From contig RQTK01000518.1 in assembly GCA_003991915.1 (NCBI GenBank), positions 263,818 through 327,817 of the forward strand: a stretch of DNA of 64,000 nt. Direction: 5' to 3'. The notes below the pieces were generated by a model. The model saw nothing but the letters and a program-made list of their open reading frames with translations, was not told the DNA's origin and searched no databases. Of the stretch, positions 1-61,020 are shown piece by piece. This DNA is from Elysia chlorotica (taxonomy: Eukaryota > Mollusca > Gastropoda > Plakobranchidae). Each line of letters begins with the position of its first letter. The stretch's first letter is position 1. Made by a program: the position numbers and the translations under genes.

Positions 1-1100
1 AGAGAGAGAGAGAGAGAGAGAGACACACACACACACAAATAGACATGCAGACAGAGGTGGGAATAAGAAGAAATAAAAACCGAACGAGAGAAGAAGAAGG
101 TGAGTCTAAAAAAACGAGAAAGAACGAAATAGAAAAAGAATGTGTGAGGCGACAGAGAGAGAGAGAGAGAGAGAGACACACACACACACACACAGATAAG
201 TTAGAAAGTAAAGAGAGGGAAACAGAGAGATAAAGAGGGATGAGAAGAAGAGATCGAGAGAAAGAGAGAGAGAGACAGGGAGGGAGGAGAGGTGTCCAAA
301 AGTGAGGAGAAAAGTCTGATAGTTTTTGTCATTTCTTTGGAAAGAAACACGATAATCTATTGGAGCATAGCAAAATTTGGTCTGAAACACTATTGAAAAT
401 TATGATGTTTTTAGTGCGTGTAGACTCAGACTTGTGTATAATATGATCGGCAAAGTCCCGGCAATCACGCTTTGTAATCCTGCCGCCGTATAGGATCTTC
501 ATTGTGATAGCGCACATCAGTGCACAGGTAAAATATATATCTAGATTCGATCTAGTTATGATCTAGAGTTCAGCTCAAATAAGCTGGTCGTTTGGATATA
601 GTGTGATCTCCTCAAAGTCAAACCGCCTTAGCAGAACCAGGTTTCTCTATCAAGATCAGGCTGTAGTTTGAATTAGACCTATGCTAATTTTCTTGGTTGC
701 AAAAGTACATAGGCGCATGTTTTGCAAAAGAATGTTAAATCGTAGACATTAATAACCACATGAAGTTAGATATAAATAAAATTGGCTGATAACTTTCCGA
801 ACAATAAGAATGATTAGTTGGAAATAACAATAGCGTCCGAGGATTGGATGTGAAGATTGAAAGATAGGTATGTTTCTCTCACAGAAGAATCGTGCACGGG
901 AAGGAGTTGTAAATAAGGACGAAGGTCAAGGGCTGGATATTAATATGGTATTAATCGCACGAATAAATGATTAACTAGATCTATGTTACTTGTTCGAAAA
1001 CGCATATTGAGCTCATAGTAACGCAAATGAGAAAATGCGAATCATCACTTTCTTGGAGATGACTGTTAGTGTCATTGACTGGAACTGAAAGTCGAGATTG
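1..1100 (+). repeat. dispersed repeat family R1, copy 1 (with GA/CA microsatellite)
   Basis: (GA)n/(CA)n start followed by sequence shared with 3430-4640 (for example CAAAGTCCCGGCAATCACG, TTGCAAAAGTA, GTGCACGGGAAGGAGTTG). No coding content; the short open frames are simple-sequence translations. Confidence 0.8.
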
Positions 1101-1463
1101 GTATCTCTCTCTCTCTCTCTCTCTCTCTCAAGATTTAGATCTAGACTAGTCTTCTTCATTTCACTTTTACCTTTCATTCACTCATTCAACACATCTCTCT
1201 CGATCTTTTTAATGACCCCCCCCTCCCCCAATTTTCTCTCTCTCTCACTCTCTCTCTCTCTCTCTCTCTCTCTCGATCTTTTTAATGATCCCCTCTCTCT
1301 TTCTCATTCTCTCTCCACCTCTCTCTCCCCTTTCAATTTCAAGGCACCCCTTGACCCCTCATCTTAGATCTAGTAACCATAACAATGCGTGTACGAGTCT
1401 AAGTTTGTCCGCCGAGCAGTCACTCAGCCAGCCTGATGATCACATGCGCACAGACAGTGATGA

Positions 1464-1665
1464 GTGATGCAACAATGTTTGCCAAGACTTCGCACATTTT
1501 GTGTTACTGTTAGAGACTGTGTTGGGCTAGGTCTAGATGGCACGCGCTGATCAGTGTGTACTGTAAAAAGTGATGCAACAATGTCTGCTTGGCTACGCAC
1601 ATTCATTTTTAGTGTTAGAGACTGCATGGGCCTAGGCACAGGTGGCTCACAATGATCAGCGTGTA
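1464..1665 (+). repeat. imperfect tandem repeat, two units of about 100 bp
   Basis: Both units start GTGATGCAACAATGT and end GATCAG(T/C)GTGTA, with TTAGAGACTG in the middle; period 106 bases. Confidence 0.75.
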
Positions 1666-1839
1666 AATGTAAGCCTATTGGTGGCGCTGATTAGCAGGAG
1701 AGGGGTGATGGTGGGCCTTGTTAGTGATAGATGTGATGACTCATGACTGGTAGGGGTACTGCATTGCATAAGGGATGGAAATGTATGTCCGAATACGCAG
1801 ATTTTTCGAGAGACTCTACCACCCAGCGGCATGACGTTA

Positions 1840-2000
1840 GTCATTTCTTTTCGGTTTATCGATAGTATGCTGGCCGACGATTTCGGTTTACCGTAGGTTT
1901 CATATAAGGAAAAAAGAAGGAAAACTGCAATTATTTCGATTTCTTTTCGGTTTAGCCGTTTTTTCGGTTCAGCCGTTTTCGGTTTAAGTGTGTTCCACTG
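1840..2000 (-). repeat. putative transposon end with CGGTTTA repeats
   Basis: Several TTCGGTTTA units lead to GTGTTCCACTGTA. Read on the minus strand this is TA-CAGTGGAACAC, similar in form to the CAGTGG ends of the TIR elements. The partner end was not found. Confidence 0.35.
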
Positions 2001-3325
2001 TAATCAAAAATTTTTTTAACAATAATTCTAATCAATAACGGTGGCATCAGTTTGGCTTGAGATGCGACACGTTAGCGGCAGGCAACAGCAATCGTCCGCT
2101 TAAAATACCAGATCTAGATTAAGCCCAGATTTATGTTCCCAAATCCCGACGATGGTATATAAGCAAGATTTATATAGAGAAGTGAAAGCTGTGAAGAGCA
2201 TTAAAGTAATTTAGCCTAGTAATAATTATTTCTTTTTTTTTAAGTAGCCAATTTTTCTTGATATTTTAATATACAATAACCAACAAGAGTGGACAAAAGA
2301 CCATGTGCGGTAGGTAACATCTTTGAGCAAATGCAATAATGCGCCGCCCAACGAGGATCCGCGTGCGTGCGTGCGTGTGTGTGTGTTTGTATGAAAGAGT
2401 AGCAGCGATTGTGCCTAGCCCTACAAAATACGAAATTGTTTATCTGATCGTGCAAGAGTAAGAACTGTGAGGGGACCCGCGCTTGACAGCGAAGATGGTT
2501 TGAAGTCTAAATCAATCTTGGTTTGAAGTCTAAATCAGAACTGGTCACCCCCAAACTGGATTATTGGAAGCAAACTCTCTGCCTACTGCCTAGCAGTAGT
2601 ACATGTAAACAAAGCTATGGGATTCCCGGATGAACAGATCGCCGGCGGCGGAAGCATAATTGCCGCTATAGTGGTACACTATTTACCATATTTTTTTTTA
2701 CAGAAAAGAGCCGCGACTGAACGTTAAATCCACAAGTTGATAAGAGACTCGGTCGATCCCTACGCTCCTTATGAGACGTTGAAGACGTGAATGGGCGGTG
2801 TTAACGGCTGGGCTAACCGGGCATTATTGCCAAAAATGGCAGCAAGCACTGAGCGATCGACGGGACTCCCGATTTTTAGCTGAATATCGTCAAATACATA
2901 TTTTTTCAACCAGATACGGACGGACGTACTCGGGAGGTCGAATACGTTCTAAATACGTATTATACATACTGGTTGGCAGCTATGGAAAAAGTCCCATTTA
3001 GGTACTTCCATAGCAAAAAATAGGTATTTTTCAGGAAAAATAGGTACAAACGCAGTTTTTGTCCATTAGTTGGATCAGTATTAATCATGATACATGTACT
3101 CAGTACATGTGTATACGGCGTGTCTATACACACTATAAATGTATAGTGTTTCTGCCTCAAAATTGCTATACACAACAAGAAAACCAAAAAAATAAAATAA
3201 AAATGAATAAATAAATAAAACCAAAAACCTTTTGTTGATTATATAAATACTTTGGGGGTAATTTTGTGGCCTGATTAGTCTTTTAAACTCTTACCCACTA
3301 TAAGCAAAATGATAACGTACACTTT

Positions 3326-3336
3326 TCTAAAAAATC

Positions 3337-3422
<86 letters not shown>

Positions 3423-3662
3423 CACACAGGCATACAGATAGAGACATGCAGATAGAGGGGGGAATAAGAATGAGAGAGGAAGAGAGAGAAGATGAAGATG
3501 AGTTTAAAAGACCGTCTGAGAATGAAATAGAAAAACAATGTGAGAAGAGACAGCGAGAGAGACACACACAGATAGGTTAAAAAGCCATGAGGGAGACAGA
3601 GAGATAAGTTAAAGAGAGAAGAGAGGAAGAGAGGCTAGATCGAGAGAGAAAGAGTGAAGGAG

Positions 3663-3697
<35 letters not shown>

Positions 3698-4640
3698 AAG
3701 GAGAGAGGAGAGAGAGAGAGAGAGAGAGAGAGGGGAAGAGAGGAAGAGAGGAGATCGAGAGAGAGAAAGATAGAAGCAGATCGAGAGAGAGAGAGGAGAT
3801 CGATAGTCAGAAAGAGAGAAAGCGTCCAAAATGAGGAGAAAAGTTCCGAGAGTTTTGGTCATTTCCTCGGAAAGAAACACGATACTTTTTAGTGTGCAGA
3901 GCAAAATTTGGCCAGAAACACTATTATAAATTATGTCTTTAGTGCCTATAGACTCAGCCTTGTGTATAATGTGATCTACAAAGTCCCGGCAATCACGTTT
4001 TGTAAAAAATTCTGTTGCCGTATAGGATCTTCCATGTGACAGCACGTCGGTGAACTGGTAAAATATACATCTAGATTCGATCTAGTTTTATTCCAGAGTT
4101 CCATCTCGAATGTGCTAGTCATTTGGATACAGTGTAACTCCTCAAAGAGAAATCGCCTTAGTAAAACCAGGTTTCTATATCAAGATCATGATGCTAGTTT
4201 GAATTAGATCTACGTTAATTTTCGTGGTTGCAAAAGTAAAAAATGTACACGTGCGCATGTTTCGCAAAAGAATGTTAAACCGTAGACACCGACGACCACG
4301 TTAAGTTAGGTGGAAAAGAAATTGGCTGATAAACTTTATGAAATATCAGAATGATTAGCTGGAAATAACACCAGGCCCCGAGGACTGGATGAGCAGATTA
4401 AAAGATCAGTATTAATTGAACGAATAAAAGATAACTAGATTTTCAACCCATTTTCCTCGCGGAAGATTTGTGCACGGGAAGGAGTTGGGGCTGGATGTTA
4501 AGATGGTTTAATCGCACAAATAAACGATTAACTATATCTACGTTACTTGTTTGTAAACGCATATTGAGCTCATGGTAACGCATATCAGAATGCTTACTAG
4601 CTTGACTGGGAAATGAAAGTCCAAGATAGAGAGATTGGTA
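3326..4640 (+). repeat. dispersed repeat family R1, copy 2 (with long GA tract)
   Basis: Begins with (GA)n at 3340-3420, a second GA-rich block 3665-3740, then about 800 bases aligned with 300-1100. Roughly 85 percent similar by eye. Confidence 0.8.
3340..3420 (+). repeat. (GA)n microsatellite
   Basis: Uninterrupted GA dinucleotides for about 80 bases. Confidence 0.97.
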
Positions 4641-5189
4641 TGATTCGGACGAATGAACGCAAGAGAAAACAACGAGTTGGGACTGGTCGGTATCAATTAA
4701 GTTGTTGACTAACCCAAGCTCGATAGCAATGTATAACAAGTATTAAAAAAAAAGAGAAAAATAGTACCTATTGATAAATTGTATGAATCGTTCATACATT
4801 TTATTCCGCCCACGCACAAAGCACTGGAAACTTTCTTTATTCATCTCTGGTTTTGGTTGCGTGATTGAGAGGAAAATCATAGCCGTGCCTCAAATACATG
4901 TTCCATTATTGCGAAAAACATCGGCGTTGCACGGGTGGTTGTACATTTTCAATTTTGTTTAAACGTATCGGCGTATTTGGGTAGAAATTTTTAACGAAAA
5001 TAGCGAAGCGTACGGGTGGCAGCCTGGGGAGGTGTACTTTCAGTATCCTTTCGATCATCTTATACACTAAGATCTAAGAGAACAGGCTTCGATAAAGAGC
5101 GCATGTCCCTAGCTAGGTCTGTGAGAAAATAGGTCGCTAAAACGGACTCGGCCCGCGGATGAAATGTAATAGGTGCGGGTCATGAGTTT

Positions 5190-5400
5190 TCAGTAGCCGT
5201 CGCGGAAACGGGCTAGTCTTGGGTCTCTTGATGAGGCAGAGGCAGATAATGAAAAAAAATCAGCGATCGCACTGTTGTGCTGAATATCTTCACAGTTTGA
5301 AAAATCGGTACATTTCCGTGGAAATCGGGAAATCGGGATTGACAACGAAAATCGGTACGTACCGATCAAATCGGTACAAGTAGGCAGGTCTGCAAACTCC
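5190..5400 (+). repeat. short dispersed repeat abutting ROCK exon 28 donor
   Basis: AATCAGCGATCGC…TGAATATCTTCA…CGTGGAAATCG is repeated in weaker form at 7140-7245. Contains several AATCGGTAC units and the palindrome ATCGGTACGTACCGAT (5350-5365). Confidence 0.7.
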
Positions 5401-5422
5401 TTTTTATTAAAGTCATCCGTAC

Positions 5423-54027
<48,605 letters not shown>

Positions 54028-54907
54028 CTTGCCGCAGTGGTGATGCCCTGCACAGGAAGGCTCCCTATCAATTCAGTGATTTTCTGCAATGTAGCAAAAA
54101 GGAAGGTGTTTCAACCAGAAAAAAAAACAAATCAGTATAGATTTAAATTTGCAATTCAGACCTTAAAATGAATTTTGAAGCCAGAAGTTTTGAGGAACTA
54201 TTAATTGATTAAAAAGGGCAACATTTGATTTACTTCATGTATATAGAAAATGAGAAAGGAGCTTAATTTTGTTTCCATTTTGTCCAAATTTAAAATTCCA
54301 ATTTGTCTCTTAAAATAACAGTGTCTGTAGGCTAAAGTGTCTGCTTATTACCACAATTATTAGATCTATTCCTTTTAAGAATAATTTTCTAAGCACAAAT
54401 GTACATCTATGACATTATACTTTATGAGCTTTGATGTCTGTCAGTGCAACTGCAAAAATATTGTTGATGTTTTTATAAATATGCATACTGTAGTATAATG
54501 TATGAGAGAAGATTTTCTGACAGGTTTCTTTATTCATAGGTTTTGCTGAAGTAAAAAGGTAGAACAAAGTATTCTACCATTAATTTGCTTTATCTACACT
54601 AGGTAAGGTTTCACATTATTGATGACAGAAAAAACACATAAACAACAATTATTATTGCAATGATTGAAGTGCATGCAAAATAGTTAAGAGATTTTTTAAT
54701 GCAAAAAACCAGTTCAAAACTTTTCTTGGGTAAGTGGCGCATCATTTCATGGCAAATTGTAAAATTCCTAGACCAAAACAACAAATCAATCAAATTCCAT
54801 GATTTCCAGGACCAGAAACAAAATTACAGGATTTCCAGGAAATTGTGGAAATCCTCTCACTTAGGACTCAATATTTCTATACTAAAAATACCAACCAATC
54901 AAAAGGT

Positions 54908-57860
54908 TCGCTGTTACTGACCAGTGGATGGTGTATGTGGGTATTGATACTGCTACATTGAACAATGAGTCTTTGAGCTATTTTATGATTTGAGAACACC
55001 ACCGCTTGAGATGGAGCGCCAAGGGAGTAGGGGAGGTGTAAGAAAAGAAAATAGGCCTATGCTCAGTTCTGGGTCAAGGGGAGATAAAAACAATTTGCAG
55101 TCTGTGATCATACATTAGACAAGAGAGTGAAGGTTGGCATCTCCTCTATCTGATATGACCAATAGGCGCAAGGTGGGGTGTATGACATCTACTCTCTCTG
55201 ATTTCACCAATCAGCAATTTGGGATATGGCACCTCCTCTAATATGACGAATACGCGCAAGGTCGGGTGTATGACATCTTCTCTCTCTCTGACAATAGACT
55301 GATTGGCTTCAGAATAAAGGGTATCTACTTTCTCTGACCTGACCAATTGGCATTATGATGCATCCAACAAAAAGCTATGACATTTATGAATCCGGGACAC
55401 CTGTACATGCACTCACCCAGGGTCCAATACCAATAATCTTCTCCCTAACTAAAGCAAACTTACGCAGTGCCATAAAACAAAAAACAAACAAAAAAACCAT
55501 TCATATCCACCAAATACACATTTGGAAGCTTTTTACATTTTTAGAAAACCAATACAGGATTTTTATTTTATATATATCAAATCCAGTGACCATATACCTG
55601 ATATGGCCAAAATTAGAGTAAAGCTGAAAAAACTCACACAAGCCAAATATGAACGGAAAAGAAACTTAGCCCTTTTAAAGACAAAGTATTGCGTTTACAA
55701 TTCAGAATTAAAGTACAAAATAAGTTCGCAGCACTAGAAGGGCAAGAGGAGCTAGAAGAAAAATGGTCCCAACTTAAAACGTCAATCACACAAGCAAGTG
55801 AAGAAGAAATCCGTAAAGCAGAAAGGAAAGCCAAACAAAAATGGATGACAGGTGATATTCTCCAGTTAATGGATAAGAGGAGAGAGGCGAAGGGGAAAGG
55901 TAAAAAGTATGATCAATTACATATAGAAATAAGGAAAAGGTGTGATGAAGCAATGGAGTTATGGCTTGATAGAAAATGTAAGGTGATAGATTGCATCCAA
56001 AGAATTGCACCAAACCAAATATACAGAAATATAGATCAATTAGTAGGAAGAAGAAACAGCAACTCAACAGATGTTTAAAAGCCAAAAATGGGGACATAAT
56101 TATGGAGAAAGACAAGATATTGGAAAGATGGTCTGAGTATACAAGAACTTTTCAATGACGAAAGAATAGACATAGATGTAATGAAAGGTAACTTTGCTGG
56201 ACCAGTAATAACAAAAGATGAAGTTAGACAAGCAACTAAAATGATGAAAAATGGAAAGGCAACTGGACCAGATGGAATAGCTGTGGAACAAATTGAGGCT
56301 CTAGAAGATTTTGGCATAGACAAAATAACCCACATTCTCAACGAAATATATCATTATATGACACAGGACTCATTCCTCAAGATATATGCTTGACTCCGTA
56401 TTAATAGCATTACCAAAAAAGGCTGGAGCAGTTGAATGTGAAGACCACCGTACAATAAGTCTTATGAGCCATGTCACAAAGATACTTCTAAGAACCATCA
56501 TGATGCGATTTAAGACCAGAAATTTCTGAGGAACAATGTGGATTTGTTGAAGGCAAAGGTACAGCCAATGCGATATACATGCTCAGAACCGTTATTGAGA
56601 GAGCGCTGGAAGTACAAAAACAGGTTTATTTAAAATGCTTCATTGACTACACAAAGGCGTTTGACAGAGTCAAACATGTAGAGATAATAAAAGAATAAAA
56701 AATTACATGTAGATGGCAAAGACCTGAGAATTATAAAGAATATATACTGGCAACAGAGAGCGACAGTTAAAGTAGAAAATGAAACATGTGCTTTTCAGAC
56801 AATAAAGAGAGGGGTGAGACAAGGTTGTGTGTTATCGCCAGACCTTTTTAATGTATATATAGTGAAACAATCCTGCGGGAACTAGAAGAGATGCCAGGAA
56901 TCAAAATTGGTGGGAAAATAATCAACAATCTCAGATATGCAGATGATACCATGCTGATAGCAGAAAACAAGAAAGATCTCCAAAACTTGTTAGACGTGGT
57001 TAAAGTGGAAAGTAGAAAGAAAGGATTAGATTTGAACAACAAGAAGACAGAGGTTATGTGTATCTGTAAAGATAACCAAACACCAGATTGTGATATTTAT
57101 GTAGATAGCATACAGCTAAAGCAACAAAAATGTTTTAAATATCTAGGCACTCTTATAACACAAGATGGTAAATGTATCAATGAAATAAACTCAAGAATAG
57201 CTCAGGCTAAGACCGTTTTCCAAAGAATAAAGGCAATACTCTCGAATAAGAACATTTCGATGACTACAAGACAAAGTCCTCTGCTGCTACGTAGAACCAG
57301 TATTGATGTATGGATGTGAGGCATGGATGATGACTAAGCAGATACAGAGAAAACTAGATGCAACAGAGATGTGGTTTTGGAGACGTATGCTAAGAGTACC
57401 ATGGACAGCGAAAATGATCAACAAACAAGTGATCGAAAAAGCAGGTCAATCAAGATCAATGCTTAATAGAATAAGAAAGCGTCAAGCATCCTTTGTTGGC
57501 CATGTAATAAGAAGGGAGGGATTAGAAAACCTTATATTACAATAGGAAAACTAGATGGTAAAAGAGGAAGAGGAAGACAGTGAGAGAAGCTGCTTGACAG
57601 CCTGACGGCATGGATGGGCATGGAAAGCTCAACCACTGTGATTTCAGCTACCAAAGACAGACAAGTGTGGAAGGGCATGATCGCCAACGCCATGACGCAG
57701 GGCACCTGATGATGATGATGATATCAAATCGAACAAACTGCTCTATGATTTCACACCTTAAGTGGTTTTCACTCAAATACCCCACAAGGCACTGCAGACT
57801 TCGCAGCCTTACTCCAATATTCACACTAGGCCGTAGCCAGCCCCTGCAATAAGGTAACAC
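54908..57860 (+). repeat. dispersed repeat family R4, copy 2, split by RTE-like LINE
   Basis: Left part 54908-55583 and right part 57721-57860 together match 21025-21755; the LINE lies between. Intergenic. Confidence 0.8.
55584..57720 (+). mobile_element. RTE-like non-LTR retrotransposon, 5' truncated
   Basis: Shows NGKATGPDGIAVEQIEAL (56241-56300), CFIDYTKAFDRVKH (about 56638-56680), RGVRQGCVLSPDLFN (about 56810-56850), LRYADDTMLIAE (56931-56966), GCEAWMMTK and WFWRRMLRVPWTAK. The last block and the (GAT)n tail (57709-57720) resemble RTE/BovB elements. Several frameshifts and stops split the frame. A 10-base target duplication ATATCAAATC borders it (55574-55583, 57721-57730). Lies between ROCK and RCL1. 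Confidence 0.88.
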
Positions 57861-58334
57861 TTTCAGATGTCCTACTTGAGTTAATAACCGAATTCCGCCC
57901 ACCCATCGATTTATTTGCTTGGGACCACAAAACTCAAGTAGTGCCCAGATCTAAAAGCTATAGATCTAGCAAAAATTTTGACAGAAAGTAACACAGGCAT
58001 TAGTGCGACATGCCTACAGACTCAACCTAAACCTAGATCTGATCTCGATTCTAGATCTAGATGAGCAGTGTGGGTGACATGCTCCAAATTCTAAACTCTG
58101 AGACCCTGCAACATCGTCACAAAACCTCTCGACTCACTCTCCTCTTTAAAACCCTAAACGTCACTGCCCATATAAAGTGCAATGAACAACAGCAAGCTGC
58201 GACGCGTGCCAGACGCAGTTAAGTTTCAAACAGACAATAAAAAAGAATGGATACCCTGCAAGAATGGAGGAGGAGGAGATGAAGGATGGGAGTGAGTAGG
58301 AGGAATAGAAGGATGTTTATTTTTTTACGCCCAA

Positions 58335-58547
58335 CGACGTGCTCCAAAATAAAATTCTGACATACACAACACAGTGCGGGGAGACCTGGACTCCTGTCAT
58401 CGTTGGTTACATTGTACTGACACCGACCCAACCACTAGGGGACAAAACTGGACAAACATGTTTTTGTCTGGTCTTGCGTTTCGAACCAGGATCCTACCAA
58501 TTAGGAGACCAGTGCTTTACCACTTGAGCCAGTTCGCTCCTTGAGGA
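58335..58547 (-). mobile_element. tRNA-derived SINE
   Basis: Reverse strand begins with an A-box-like TGGCTCAAGTGGTAAAGC, followed about 35 bases on by a B box GGTTCGAAAC, then a non-tRNA body. The body matches the copy at 6245-6425 (GTGTGGGGATACC… / CTCCCCGCACTGTG region). Confidence 0.75.
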
Positions 58548-60181
58548 GGAGGAGGTGGAGTTGGGGGAGATAGAGCTTGTTATTATAGATCTATATAAAA
58601 CTCTCAAAAGAAACTATGTACATCCTATTTAATAAAGCACTCTCTCAAGTTCAGTTTTTTATCCCATAATCGATGTAGACATTGTTAGACTGGGTTTGTC
58701 GATAAACTGCCATTACTAGCATCCATTCGATAAAGAAACAATACAGACAAGATGGCGAACAAGTGAAGTCAGCTCGGGGTATAAAACGAAAAAGCGCTTA
58801 TAAAAAAGGTAATAGATTCTATGCCCCATAAGACACTCTGAACATCATTTTGTCGCACAGATATTGTGAGGCATGTACAAGTTGTGGGGTGTATGTGTAA
58901 TTCATGTCCCATAACAACCTCACATGTCAGTGTACCATAGTAAGTGTTCAAGTAAAAACCCCGCAATTGCCAGAGTTTTATTATAGGCTATCTAAGCGCC
59001 TGTGAAATAATCCTGAAAGTAATCAAAATAAATTGATAATATCTTAAATTTGAGCAATGTTACCTTTGAGCAATAATACTGTAAAGAAGATCTAGCTTGT
59101 CTTTCTTTTAACTTATCTAGATAATAGATCTATAATCTATGTCTAGGTGTCCAGATCTAAATCTACAAGTCTAGATTAGTGGTATATAGATCTAGATCTA
59201 GTATGTAGGCCTGCACGAGATTGCGCTCATGTTGAAATTAAAGGATTTTAAAACACTTCGATTGAACTCACCAGTCAAATGCACAATTTTGCTGCTCAGG
59301 ATGATATTAAATCTAAATGCATAGCTTAGGTCGGGAAACTTTATTTCAAGTTAGCACTTCCACCTTCGTTCATTCCTGAGTGAATAAATGGACTGCAAGC
59401 AGAAAACTCTTTTCCGGAATCTGCCACAAACTTTTCCACTCTCGGCAGTCTTGTGTTGATCTTGTCTTCCTGAGTTCCTGTAATGGCTGCCTGACGTCAT
59501 CCATGTTTTGTAGTTAGCCTGCCACAGTTTCGAAAAAAAAAAATGTTTTCATGTGAAGGTCTTTCACACTTGTGTGAGCTCTACAGAAATGATGCTGACC
59601 ATTGAAGTCTACATATACAGTCGTATAATATTTTCCTGATGTATACATTGGCGATAGTACTTGAATGGCAACCTTGTTTCATCCATTCATAAAAGAGTAT
59701 CTAAAATCGTCGAATGACGACTATTAGTAACTCAGAATCCATTAAAATACTATGTCTTATAGACCAATAAAATAATGTAATAGTGTCATAACCGTCTTGC
59801 TGTTTTGTTATTGTTGTTGTTTTTAGTTTTTGTTGTTTTGTTGGGGTTTTTTGGTGGGGTTGTTGTTTGTTTGTTTTTTGTTTTGCTTTGTTTGTTTGGT
59901 TAAAGCTTGCGTGTTAGTATAAACCGCCAACTTATCCAATTTGACTTCTTGTTTCGAATGACTCGTAGTGACAGATGGGTGTTGGTGTATGTAGACAAAA
60001 GAACCTAAGAGTAAAGACCAATGCTTTGTCAGGGTCTTAGTATCTTGGTATTAAACTGAGAGACGAACATTCAAAATTAAATAATAATGTATCGATCATA
60101 ACCTGGTACTTAAATCAACCATGAACTTCAAGGGAGCGCATTTGTTCACTCCGTGGACTGCATCTCTTTGAATAGTCTCTA

Positions 60182-60184
<3 letters not shown>

Positions 60185-60228
<44 letters not shown>
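60185..60228 (+). repeat. (CT)n microsatellite upstream of RCL1
   Basis: About 22 CT units roughly 530 bases before the first RCL1 ATG; a GT-rich tract (59815-59900) lies further upstream. Confidence 0.95.
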
Positions 60229-60230
<2 letters not shown>

Positions 60231-60753
60231 ATCTCTCTCCTGGGGAGGCAAATCAAATACTTTGTTTCTGAAATGGCAAAAACAAGAGGTGAAAAAATGG
60301 AAACGCTTATCGTGGTCACTCATTATCGCTTTATCGCTGTATGTTGACTTTAGCTGTGAAGTTTCCGAGTGCCTAGATCTTGAACTATTATTAATTAATT
60401 TTATTCATGGAAGAGTGTAGATTACATGGGGAAATTGGGGAGGGGAGGGGGAGAAAAATTACTATTGCGAAGATAAACTATTATTTTTAATGTAGCTCCA
60501 TCTCAAATGTATAGGCCTACAGTTTGTGAGTGATTTCCCTTTTTGTTTACTTATTTTGTTTTCGCCGCATGTTTTCATCTCATACGACTCATAGTCATTG
60601 CTCTTATTCTTTGCCTTGATGATCACGGCCGCTTTGACTTGTTATAAATTCTACTCTCTAGAATCTCTTGGTCATCTCGGTATTGGTCGTTCATTTTCAC
60701 TAGATCTAGGTTTGATATTAGTTGCACTGGAACTCATATTCTAGAAAATAAAA

Positions 60754-60877
60754 ATGTCATCTCTAAACTATGAAGGGTGTAATTATTTTAGGATGAGATT
60801 GTTAATGTCCACGTTAAGTGGGAAAAGCGTAAAAATATCGCAAATAAGGCCAGAGGATGATGATCCAGGTCTTACAG
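60754..60877 (+). CDS. RCL1: RCL1 exon 1, first copy (start codon, residues 1-41)
   Basis: RNA 3'-terminal phosphate cyclase-like protein, a nucleolar factor (with Bms1) needed for early 18S pre-rRNA cleavage; the family lacks cyclase activity. The exon opens with ATG and encodes MSSLNYEGCNYFRMRLLMST then LSGKSVKISQIRPEDDDPGL, matching the N terminus of animal RCL1 (GCNFLRQRL...LSGRPVKI...DDNPGL). Donor GTAAGT, phase 1. This copy keeps the asparagine of the family GCN motif. Gene runs off the right edge; only two exons are inside. Confidence 0.9.
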
Positions 60878-60896
60878 GTAAGTCAACAGGCTTAAA

Positions 60897-61020
60897 ATGT
60901 CATCTCTAAACTATGAAGGGTGTAAATATTTTAGGATGAGATTGTTAATGTCCACGTTAAGTGGGAAAAGCGTAAAAATATCGCAAATAAGGCCAGAGGA
61001 TGATGATCCAGGTCTTACAG
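60897..61020 (+). CDS. RCL1: RCL1 exon 1, second tandem copy
   Basis: Near-identical repeat of the first coding exon, 143 bases downstream, with its own ATG and GTAAGT donor. I see one substitution: it turns GCN into GCK. There is no acceptor between the copies, so it would serve as an alternative first exon, a cryptic duplicate, or be an assembly artefact from two haplotypes. It would also splice in frame to exon 2. Confidence 0.7.

Larger units (their letters stand above)
1..5422. other. region 3' of ROCK exon 28: no PH/C1 exon seen
   Basis: I searched the minus strand for the ROCK PH entry (EGWLS-like, GWKKQYVVV) and C1 cysteine pattern and saw neither. Content is R1 repeats, a tandem repeat (1464-1665), microsatellites and unique AT-rich sequence. 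Confidence 0.6.
54084..60753. other. ROCK-RCL1 divergent intergenic region
   Basis: Carries R4 copy 2 with the RTE-like LINE, a SINE, TAGATC-rich stretches (57950-58065, 59100-59210) and microsatellites. It must contain at least one promoter. Candidate motifs are a CRE (TGACGTCA near 59491) and a YY1-type AAGATGGCGAA near 58750. Neither is tied to a transcript. Confidence 0.5.

Noticed and set aside
3275-3567. Long minus-strand frames rich in Leu-Ser across GA tracts (also near 106-390, 3635-4045, 42663-42925)
   Set aside because: They are translations of (GA)n/(CT)n microsatellites with no other coding signal.
5190-5422. Read-through of ROCK exon 28 into a longer frame
   Set aside because: The extension lies in a dispersed repeat and does not resemble the PH-domain entry; a GTACGG donor precedes it.
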